Shown piece after piece: positions 1 through 6,091 of a stretch of DNA of 7,408 nucleotides. The stretch is from contig JADGRR010000132.1 of the NCBI GenBank assembly GCA_017880745.1, positions 1 through 7,408 on the forward strand, written 5' to 3'. This DNA comes from Burkholderiales bacterium. Lineage in GTDB: Bacteria > Pseudomonadota > Gammaproteobacteria > Burkholderiales > SG8-39. Every line of letters begins with the position of its first letter. The stretch's first letter is position 1. Below the pieces are notes generated by a model. The model saw nothing but the letters and a program-made list of their open reading frames with translations. It made no database searches and was not told the DNA's origin. The translations under genes and the position numbers were made by a program.

Positions 1-43
1 GCCGATTGCGCACGGATGAAAAGCACATCCGCGCGCAATCGGC
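1..43. repeat. Hairpin A, REP-like imperfect palindrome
   Basis: The outer arms GCCGATTGCGC (1-11) and GCGCAATCGGC (33-43) are perfect inverted repeats of 11 bp. After a single A/C mismatch (12, 32) the inner arms CGGATG (13-18) and CATCCG (26-31) pair perfectly, leaving a 7-base loop AAAAGCA (19-25). The 20 bases at 12-31 recur in reverse complement at 105-124 inside hairpin C. No T-run follows on either strand, so it is not a textbook intrinsic terminator. It lies downstream of the minus-strand lipid gene. The window starts at its first base, so the stem may extend further out. Confidence 0.8.
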
Positions 44-48
44 GATCT

Positions 49-87
49 TGGATAAAACCAACCCCAAGCCGTCGTTGCTTTTATCCA
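49..87. repeat. Hairpin B, middle palindrome of the cluster
   Basis: TGGATAAAA (49-57) is a perfect 9-bp inverted repeat of TTTTATCCA (79-87). After a C/C mismatch (58, 78), CAAC (59-62) pairs with GTTG (74-77), leaving an 11-base loop (63-73). The right half, GCTTTTATCC, resembles the GCTTTTCATCC of hairpin C, so B may be a decayed relative of its neighbours. It sits exactly between hairpins A and C. Function unknown. Confidence 0.6.
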
Positions 88-90
88 TAA

Positions 91-137
91 CTGTGTTTTC
101 TGTACGGATGTGCTTTTCATCCGTACGGAAAACACGG
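91..137. repeat. Hairpin C, 20-bp stem, inverted partner of hairpin A
   Basis: The arms 91-110 and 118-137 pair over 20 positions; two of these would be G-U in RNA read from the plus strand (T92 with G136, T101 with G127). The loop is TGCTTTT (111-117), the exact reverse complement of the hairpin A loop. The upper stem and loop (105-124) equal hairpin A 12-31 in reverse complement, whereas the lower stems differ completely. This conserved core with changed but still paired flanks resembles REP/BIME-type dispersed elements. Read from the minus strand, it follows the lipid gene stop by about 50 bases and could protect or end that transcript, though no clear T-tract follows. Confidence 0.8.
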
Positions 138-185
138 TTGGCGCGCGCAGCGCGCAGGTTTTGGACAGGCAAACGCCGTCGGCGC

Positions 186-2996
186 CTACGCGCCCCGCGG
201 CGCCAGGTCAGGCTCGCCGCAGCGGCGCAGGATGGCGGCGCGCGCGGCATCGCGCAGCGCCACGGCGGCGTTCCAGTCGCTGCCCTGCGGCACGAGCGGC
301 GCGGCGATGGTGACGACGATGGCGCCGCGCCGCGCGCACCAGCTGCCGTCGCGCAGCACCGAGCGCGTGCCGCGGATGGTCACCGGCACCAGCGGCACTC
401 CGGTTTGCGCCGCGATCACGACGGGTCCCATGCGAAACGGCAGCAGTCCCGCGGTGCGGGTGAAGGGTCCCTCGGCGAAAAAGATCGGCGCGTGTCCGGC
501 GCGCACCGACTCGGCGAGGCGCGACGCATCCTCCACGCCTTGCTTGATGTCGGCGCGCTCGACGAAGTCGGTGCCTATCGATTGCAGGAACAGCCGCGGC
601 ACGAGCGATTGGCTCAACTCGCGTTTGGCGGCAAAGCTGTAGCCGCGCTCGCGCAAGGCCGCGAGCAGAATCAAGCCATCGAGATAGCTGGCGTGATTGA
701 CCGCCATGACGAATGGCCCGGACGCCGGGATGTGCTCCTGGCCCTGTACCACCAGCGGCAGGCGGCACAAGCGCAGGAAAACCCTGGCCACGACACGGCT
801 GAAGCGCCAGCCGCGGGCCGGATTGCGCAGCAGCGCGGCTGCGAGCAGCGTCGGCATGGCGAGCACGACGAAACTGATCCAGACCCAGGCGGCGTATGCC
901 AGGCCCGAGAGCGCGCGCAGCTGCCGCCGCAGTTCCGGCAGCAGGCTCGTCCAGGCGAGGCGCGCGAGCTGCAGCCACACCGCCGCCGGCCGCCCGCCGC
1001 TGCCGCCGCGCTCGTAATACTCGCGGCTGGCCGCGCGCCGGATCTTGCCGCTGGAAGTCTTCAGCACCGTGTGCGGCGGCGCGAGCACGATGTCGTCGGC
1101 GGGCAGGCCGATCAGATCCAGCGCGCGCTCGTTGATGCTCCGCCGCAGCGCGTCCATCGCGTCGGCTGCGGTTTCCCGCGTTTCGGCGAGCACGATCACA
1201 CGCTCGGTGCCGGTGCGCGGATCCGGGCTGCCGAACACCGCAACGCAGCCTTTGCGTATGCCGGGCAGAGCGCCCACTGCCTGTTCCAGTTCGTAGGGAT
1301 AAAGATTGCGTCCGCCGCGGATGATGATGTCTTTGGCGCGCCCGCTGAGATGGAGTTCGCCGTCGGCGAGATAGGCGAGATCACCGGTGTCCAGCCAGGC
1401 GCCGGCAAACAGCTTCCTGGTCTCTTCGGGATTGCGGTAATAGCCGCTGGTCGCAGACGGCCCCTTGAATTGAAGGCGGCCTTCCTGGCGGTCCGCCAGT
1501 TCCACGCCGGCTGAATCGACCACGCGCAGGTGATGCGCCGGGATCACCCGGCCGCAGCAGGGCACTTCGAGCGCATTGGATTCGCCTGCGGCCGCCGGCC
1601 GCGCGTCGCCCCGGTTCTGGAACGCGGCGCGTTCGATCCGGTCGATGCGGTAGTGCATGCTGGGCGCGGGAAAAGCGAGTCCGACCGAAGCCTCGGCCAG
1701 CCCGTAGACCGGCTGCAGCGCGTCCGCGGAGAGGCCATAGCGTGCAAAGCGTTTCTCGAATGCGGCGAGCGTATCCGGACTCACCGGCTCGGCGCCGTTG
1801 AAGGCGTAGCGCCAGCAGGAAAGGTCCAGGCCTTCGAGCTCCTGGTCCTCGATGCGCTTCAGGCAAAGCTCGTAGGAAAAGTTCGGTCCGCCCGAAAGCG
1901 TGCCGCGGTGGCGGTGGATCGCCCACAGCCAGCGGCTGGGGTGCGACAGAAACGCGAGCGGCGACATCAGCACGGTGGGAAAACCGAGATAGAGCGCGGC
2001 GAACCAGGCGCCGATCAGGCCCATGTCATGGTACAGCGGCAGCCAGCTCACGAACACGTCGTTCGTGCTCGCTTGTACTGCCTCGCCCATGCCGTGGATA
2101 TTGGCGACCAGGTTGGCGTGGGTGAGCACGACGCCCTTGGGATTACCGGTGCTGCCGGAGGTGTATTGCAGGAAGGCGATGTCGCCGGGGTTTGCCGGCA
2201 ACGGCGTAAATCCGGCATCGCCGCCAGCCAGATCGTCCGGCAGCAGCACCTGCTGCAGCGATTCCACCTGGGAGCGCAACAGCAGCGCCACGGTGTTGGC
2301 CTCAGGTATGGTGATGAGCATTGCGGCACGGCAATTGTCGAGGATGCCGACATGACGCCGGAGGTGGTCTTCGATCTGCGCCGGACGCGCCGGCGGATAC
2401 AGCGGCACCGGAATGCCCCCGGCCATCAGCGTGCCGAAGAAACTGAACAGGTAATCGCTACCGGTCGGCAGCATGATGGCTACGGTCTGGCCTGGCTGCA
2501 ATCCGTGTGCGGCAAGGCGGCTGGCACGGGCCGCCGCGCCGCGCCGGATGGCGGCGTAGCTGAGTTCTTCTTCGCCGTTCTCGGCGTAGAGGTGAACCTG
2601 CAGCCGCTCCGGATGCCTGGCCGCATGCCAGTCGAGCGCGCCGAGCAGTGTTTCCGCGGCGCACGCGACTGCGCCTGGCTCGGCCTGCACCAGACTGCGG
2701 ATGTCCTTTTCCGGCCCGGCCCTGTGCACGCCCAGGCTGCCATGAACCAGGCGCAGCAGATCGCGCGGCGTTTCCGCTACATACAGCGCGCGTTCGGGCA
2801 GGCTCACGTTGAATGTGTGCTCGACTCTGAGCACCAGTTCCACCCGCGCCAGACTGTCCAGGCCGAGGTCGCGCTCGAGCGAGCTGTCGAGCGCCGCTGG
2901 TATCGGCCGGCTGTGGCCCGTGTCGCGCACCATTTGATCGACCACGGCGAGCAGGGGGTCGGCGCCGGCCGTGGTTTCGGTTTCGATCTGATTCAT
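186..2996 (-). CDS. ACP / fatty acyl-AMP ligase / PlsC acyltransferase fusion protein
   Basis: A 936-residue protein with three domains. Residues about 10-85 are an acyl carrier domain with the phosphopantetheine site LGLDS (Ser48). Residues about 115-660 are an ANL-family adenylating enzyme: P-loop YTSGSTGNPKG (278-288), WLPLYHDMGLIG (318-329, typical of fatty acyl-AMP ligases), YGLAEAS (431-437), DTGDL (536-540), the hinge region GRAKDIIIRGGRN (552-564) and the catalytic lysine in TSSGKIRR (Lys651). A hydrophobic segment (about 701-723) precedes a PlsC-type acyltransferase with NHASYLD (His768, Asp773), EGPFTR (842-847) and GVPLVPVTIRGT (866-877). Inferred role: free fatty acid is converted to acyl-AMP, loaded on the attached carrier and transferred to a lysophospholipid or glycerophosphate-type acceptor at the inner membrane. 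This is analogous to E. coli Aas, but with the domains in the opposite order and a built-in carrier. The acceptor cannot be told from sequence. Start ATG at 2996 has no good Shine-Dalgarno; stop is TAG. Divergent from hutI. Confidence 0.88.
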   Translation of the reverse strand: MNQIETETTAGADPLLAVVDQMVRDTGHSRPIPAALDSSLERDLGLDSLARVELVLRVEHTFNVSLPERALYVAETPRDLLRLVHGSLGVHRAGPEKDIRSLVQAEPGAVACAAETLLGALDWHAARHPERLQVHLYAENGEEELSYAAIRRGAAARASRLAAHGLQPGQTVAIMLPTGSDYLFSFFGTLMAGGIPVPLYPPARPAQIEDHLRRHVGILDNCRAAMLITIPEANTVALLLRSQVESLQQVLLPDDLAGGDAGFTPLPANPGDIAFLQYTSGSTGNPKGVVLTHANLVANIHGMGEAVQASTNDVFVSWLPLYHDMGLIGAWFAALYLGFPTVLMSPLAFLSHPSRWLWAIHRHRGTLSGGPNFSYELCLKRIEDQELEGLDLSCWRYAFNGAEPVSPDTLAAFEKRFARYGLSADALQPVYGLAEASVGLAFPAPSMHYRIDRIERAAFQNRGDARPAAAGESNALEVPCCGRVIPAHHLRVVDSAGVELADRQEGRLQFKGPSATSGYYRNPEETRKLFAGAWLDTGDLAYLADGELHLSGRAKDIIIRGGRNLYPYELEQAVGALPGIRKGCVAVFGSPDPRTGTERVIVLAETRETAADAMDALRRSINERALDLIGLPADDIVLAPPHTVLKTSSGKIRRAASREYYERGGSGGRPAAVWLQLARLAWTSLLPELRRQLRALSGLAYAAWVWISFVVLAMPTLLAAALLRNPARGWRFSRVVARVFLRLCRLPLVVQGQEHIPASGPFVMAVNHASYLDGLILLAALRERGYSFAAKRELSQSLVPRLFLQSIGTDFVERADIKQGVEDASRLAESVRAGHAPIFFAEGPFTRTAGLLPFRMGPVVIAAQTGVPLVPVTIRGTRSVLRDGSWCARRGAIVVTIAAPLVPQGSDWNAAVALRDAARAAILRRCGEPDLAPRGA

Positions 2997-3052
2997 CAGG
3001 CGGGATCTCGTTGAGCGAATGCTATGATAGCCTCTATCAATACAGGCTCGCC
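2997..3052. promoter_or_regulatory. Divergent intergenic region with -10-like box and palindrome
   Basis: This 56-bp gap must hold at least part of the promoters of both the minus-strand lipid gene and hutI. TATGAT (3023-3028) is a 5/6 match to a plus-strand -10 box, about 25 bases before the hutI ATG, but no matching -35 lies at 16-19 bases. Overlapping it is the palindrome TGATAG-CCT-CTATCA (3025-3039), a possible operator that could affect both directions. No minus-strand promoter is convincing. Low confidence because short AT-rich palindromes arise by chance. Confidence 0.35.
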
Positions 3053-4273
3053 ATGTGGGATTCGATCTGGATCAACGCGCATCTGGCCACACTGCGCGAA
3101 GGCAAGTACGGCATCGTCAGGCGGGCCGCGCTCGCGGTGGCCGACGGCAGGATCACCTGGGTAGGCGCGCGCGCGGACTTGCCCGGTGAGCCGGCGCAAC
3201 TCGCACGCGAGGTGAATGATTGCGACGGCCGCTGGATCACGCCCGGGCTGATCGACTGCCACACCCACCTTGTTTACGCCGGCAGCGGCGTGCGCGAGTT
3301 CGAACTGAGCTTGCAGGGCGCGAGCGATGACGAGCTCGCGCGCGCGGGCGGCATCGCCTCCATCGTGCGCGAGACGCGCGAGGCCTCGGAGATGCAGCTG
3401 ATCAAGAGCGCATCGGCGCGGCTCAGGCGCCTGCTGGACGAAGGCGTGACCACCGTCGAAATCAAATCCGGCTACGGCCTGGACACGGCGGCCGAGATGA
3501 AAATGCTGCGCGTGGCACGTCTCCTCGGCGAATCCGGCGCGGTCACGGTGAAGACCAGCTTTCTCGGTGCGCATGCGCTGCCGCCAGAAAACCAGGACAG
3601 GGCGGATGCCTATGTCGATCTGGTCTGCGAAGAGATGCTGCCTGCGGTGGCCGAAGCCAAGCTCGCCGATGCAGTGGATGCTGTTTGCGACAGCGCCGGT
3701 TTCTCCGCGCAGCAGACGACGCGCGTGTTCCAGGCCGCCGAGGCCCTGCGCCTGCCGGTGAAGCTGCACGCGGACCAGTTCTCCGAATTAAATGGGGCGG
3801 CGCTCGCCGCCTGCTTTGGCGCGCTCTCCGCCGACCATCTGGAGCACGCCAACGAAGACGGCGTGCAGGCGATGGCCGAGGCGGGCACGGTGGCGGTGCT
3901 GCTGCCGGGGACGTTCTATTTCCTGCGCGCCAAACAAGCGCCCCCGGTGGGCCTGCTGCGCAGCCACGGCGTTCCGCTCGCGATCGCCAGCGATTGCAAT
4001 CCCGGCTCCTCGCCGGCAACCTCCATCCTGCTCATGCTCAATCTGGCCTGCACGCTGTTCCGCCTGACGCCCGAGGAAGCGCTGGCCGGTGTGACCTGCC
4101 ATGCGGCGCGGGCGCTGGGCCTCGGTGCGGACCGCGGCACGCTGGAAGCGGGCAAGGCTGCGGATTTCGCGCTGTGGGATATCGGCGAGCCGGCCGAACT
4201 TGCCTATGCCCTGGGCGCCAATCCGTGTGCTGGCGTGGTCAAGCGCGGGATCGGGGTGCAGCGCCCGGATTGA
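3053..4273 (+). CDS. hutI: Imidazolonepropionase
   Basis: Hydrolyses 4-imidazolone-5-propanoate to N-formimino-L-glutamate, the third step of histidine degradation, in the cytoplasm. The 406-residue product matches the usual family length of about 405. It shows the amidohydrolase metal site DCHTHL (His70, His72), SGYGLD (139-144), GAHALPPE (172-179), KLHADQ (His239), SADHLEH (259-265) and SDCNPGSSP (Asp314), the last being characteristic of HutI. The glycine run before IASIV is RAGG, one glycine shorter than the AGGG usual in the family. ATG 3053 is chosen over an in-frame TTG at 3011, because the protein then begins with WDSIWINAHLATL as in relatives and because the -10-like box lies inside the longer version. 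The Shine-Dalgarno is weak (CAGG, about 3042-3045). No hutH, hutU, hutG or hutC lies next to it, which is unusual. Confidence 0.93.
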   Translation: MWDSIWINAHLATLREGKYGIVRRAALAVADGRITWVGARADLPGEPAQLAREVNDCDGRWITPGLIDCHTHLVYAGSGVREFELSLQGASDDELARAGGIASIVRETREASEMQLIKSASARLRRLLDEGVTTVEIKSGYGLDTAAEMKMLRVARLLGESGAVTVKTSFLGAHALPPENQDRADAYVDLVCEEMLPAVAEAKLADAVDAVCDSAGFSAQQTTRVFQAAEALRLPVKLHADQFSELNGAALAACFGALSADHLEHANEDGVQAMAEAGTVAVLLPGTFYFLRAKQAPPVGLLRSHGVPLAIASDCNPGSSPATSILLMLNLACTLFRLTPEEALAGVTCHAARALGLGADRGTLEAGKAADFALWDIGEPAELAYALGANPCAGVVKRGIGVQRPD

Positions 4274-4284
4274 GCTGCGAGGGG

Positions 4285-4323
4285 CTCGTTGCTCGTTGTT
4301 CGAACCATGAACCACGAGCAACG
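4285..4323. repeat. Heptamer repeat (CTCGTTG)x2 with hairpin
   Basis: Two exact tandem heptamers CTCGTTG (4285-4291 and 4292-4298) form part of an inverted repeat. CGTTGCTCGT (4287-4296) pairs with ACGAGCAACG (4314-4323). After a T/C mismatch, GTTC (4298-4301) pairs with GAAC (4309-4312), leaving the loop GAACCAT (4302-4308). It begins 12 bases after the hutI stop, a location suited to a 3' end structure, but no T-run follows, so termination is only possible. Tandem heptamers plus an inverted copy suggest a dispersed repeat family; that part is inference. Confidence 0.65.
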
Positions 4324-4348
4324 TACAGACAGCGCGCGCGAAATTTCA

Positions 4349-4377
4349 TTGAGCGCGCCTACTCGTTTTGCTGTAAC
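4349..4377 (+). promoter_or_regulatory. Candidate sigma-70 promoter of pyrG
   Basis: TTGAGC (4349-4354, 4/6 to TTGACA) is followed after 17 bases by TGTAAC (4372-4377, 4/6 to TATAAT). A TG dinucleotide at 4369-4370 gives an extended -10 arrangement. Transcription would start near 4384, leaving a leader of about 22 bases before the pyrG ATG at 4406. This fits a separate pyrG-kdsA transcript, distinct from hutI. Not tested. Confidence 0.45.
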
Positions 4378-4405
4378 ATCGGTTATCCCATCTCTCGATT
4401 CTGAG

Positions 4406-6091
4406 ATGACCAAATATGTCTTCGTTACCGGCGGTGTTGTTTCCTCTCTCGGGAAGGGGATAGCCGCCGCCTCCCTCGCCGCAATTCTCGAATCCCGCGG
4501 CATCAAAGTCACCAACATCAAGCTGGATCCGTACATCAACGTCGATCCGGGGACGATGAGTCCGTTCCAGCACGGCGAGGTGTTCGTCACCGAAGACGGC
4601 GCCGAAACCGATCTCGATCTGGGGCATTACGAGCGCTTCAGTTCGGCGCGGATGAAAAAGAGCAACAATTTCACCACCGGTCAGATCTACGAGTCGGTGA
4701 TCAAGAAGGAGCGCCGCGGCGAATATCTGGGCCGCACGGTGCAGGTGATCCCGCACGTCACCGATGAAATCAAGGCTTTCATCGCCAGGGGCGCAGAGGG
4801 CGCGGAAGTCGCGATCGTCGAGATCGGCGGCACGGTGGGCGACATAGAATCGCTGCCATTCCTCGAGGCCATCCGGCAGATGGGCCTGGAGCTGGGGCGC
4901 GACAACATATGTTACCTGCACCTGACGCTGGTGCCCTACATCGCTTCGGCCGGCGAGATCAAGACCAAGCCGACCCAGCACTCGGTGAAGGAACTGCGCG
5001 AGATCGGGATTCAGGCCGATGCGCTGTTGTGCCGCTCCGACCGACCGATCCCGGACGAGGAGCGCAAGAAAATCGCGCTGTTCACCAATGTGACTGCCAA
5101 TGCGGTGATATCCGTCTGGGATGCCGATTCGATTTACAAGATTCCCTACATGCTGCACCAGCAGATGCTGGACGAGATCGTCTGCCACAAGCTGCGCATC
5201 CTGGCGCGTCCGGCCGACCTGAGGTCGTGGAAGCGCCTGGTCGAGGCGCTGGAAAACCCGCTGCATGAGGTCACCATTGCCATGGTCGGCAAGTACGTCG
5301 ACCTCACCGATTCCTACAAGTCGCTCAACGAAGCGCTGATGCACGCCGGCATCCATACGCGCTCGAAGGTCAAGATCCAGTACGTCGATTCGGAATCGAT
5401 CGAACGCGAGGGCACGGCGTGCCTCTGCGGCGTGGATGCGATCCTGGTGCCGGGCGGCTTCGGCGCGCGCGGCGTGGAGGGCAAGATCGCGGCGATCCAG
5501 TACGCCCGCGAGAACAAGGTGCCTTACCTTGGGATCTGCCTCGGTATGCAGCTCGCGGTGATCGAGTATGCGCGCCACAAGGCCGGTCTGACGCAGGCGA
5601 ACAGCACCGAATTCGACCCGGATACGCCGCAGCCCGTGATCGCGCTGATCACCGAATGGCAGGACCGCGACGGCAAGGTCGAGCGGCGCGATGCCAGTTC
5701 CGACCTGGGCGGCACCATGCGCCTCGGTGCGCAGCCGGCCGATATCGTGCCTGGCACCCGGGTACAGCAGATCTACCAGAGCGACGTGGTCAATGAACGC
5801 CACCGTCACCGCTACGAGGTCAACAATCACTACCTGCCCAGGCTCGAGGCCGCCGGCCTGAAGGTGGCGGCGCACACCAAGGTCGAGGCGCTATGCGAGC
5901 TGATCGAGCTGCCCGCCGAAGGTCCGCATGCGCATCCCTGGTTCATCGGCTGCCAATTCCACCCGGAATTCAGTTCCAGTCCGCGCACGGGACATCCGCT
6001 GTTCAAGGCCTTCGTCGAAGCCGCGCTGGCGTACCAGGTGAGGAAAGCCGGCGCCGCTCAAGGCACCCAAGCCGCTGCGGCAGTGGTATGA
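4406..6091 (+). CDS. pyrG: CTP synthase (glutamine-hydrolysing)
   Basis: Makes CTP from UTP, ATP and glutamine, the last step of de novo pyrimidine nucleotide synthesis, as a cytoplasmic tetramer. The 561 residues match the family. The N-terminal synthetase domain (about 1-268) has GGVVSSLGKG (9-18, Lys17), KLDPYINVDPGTMSP (39-53) and the Mg-binding Asp71 and Glu139 (equivalent to E. coli Asp72 and Glu140). The C-terminal class I glutamine amidotransferase domain (about 290-545) has the oxyanion region PGGFG (349-353), the nucleophile Cys378 in LGICLG, and His519/Glu521 in QFHPEF. The frame stays open upstream to 4289, but MTKYVFVTGG at 4406 is the conserved start. Only GAG touches the ATG, so there is no properly spaced Shine-Dalgarno. 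The stop overlaps the kdsA start. All catalytic residues are intact. Confidence 0.98.
   Translation: MTKYVFVTGGVVSSLGKGIAAASLAAILESRGIKVTNIKLDPYINVDPGTMSPFQHGEVFVTEDGAETDLDLGHYERFSSARMKKSNNFTTGQIYESVIKKERRGEYLGRTVQVIPHVTDEIKAFIARGAEGAEVAIVEIGGTVGDIESLPFLEAIRQMGLELGRDNICYLHLTLVPYIASAGEIKTKPTQHSVKELREIGIQADALLCRSDRPIPDEERKKIALFTNVTANAVISVWDADSIYKIPYMLHQQMLDEIVCHKLRILARPADLRSWKRLVEALENPLHEVTIAMVGKYVDLTDSYKSLNEALMHAGIHTRSKVKIQYVDSESIEREGTACLCGVDAILVPGGFGARGVEGKIAAIQYARENKVPYLGICLGMQLAVIEYARHKAGLTQANSTEFDPDTPQPVIALITEWQDRDGKVERRDASSDLGGTMRLGAQPADIVPGTRVQQIYQSDVVNERHRHRYEVNNHYLPRLEAAGLKVAAHTKVEALCELIELPAEGPHAHPWFIGCQFHPEFSSSPRTGHPLFKAFVEAALAYQVRKAGAAQGTQAAAAVV

Noticed and set aside
1..137. Insertion-sequence terminal inverted repeats or a MITE
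   Set aside because: The element ends do not match each other beyond the internal 20-bp core, and no target-site duplication or transposase is visible. A REP/BIME-like explanation fits better.
49..140. Integron attC site, suggested by CAAC/GTTG pairing and GGTTGG near the hairpins
   Set aside because: The paired cores do not fit RYYYAAC and GTTRRRY, and there is no integrase or cassette structure in the window.
174..184. Intrinsic terminator just after the lipid gene stop (CGCC-GAC-GGCG then TTT on the minus strand)
   Set aside because: The stem is only 4 bp and the T-run only 3; too weak to list as a terminator.
6..1514. 502-codon plus-strand open frame
   Set aside because: Runs through the hairpin cluster and antisense to the acyltransferase and ligase domains; composition is Arg/Ala/Gly/Gln-rich with no family motifs. 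Treated as a shadow.
1530..3014. 494-codon plus-strand open frame opposite the lipid gene
   Set aside because: Antisense shadow in GC-rich DNA; its translation is low-complexity and Arg/Ala/Gly/Gln-rich with no recognisable domain, whereas the minus-strand frame carries complete enzyme motifs.
3011..3052. TTG start giving hutI 14 extra residues
   Set aside because: The extension covers the likely -10 box, has no homology to HutI N-termini as I know them, and the ATG at 3053 gives the normal family length.
4289..4405. Upstream extension of pyrG
   Set aside because: It begins inside the heptamer hairpin and reads through the candidate promoter; conserved PyrG sequence begins at 4406.
4346..5875. 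509-codon minus-strand open frame opposite pyrG
   Set aside because: Antisense to a fully intact CTP synthase; no motifs. A common artefact of GC-rich codon use.
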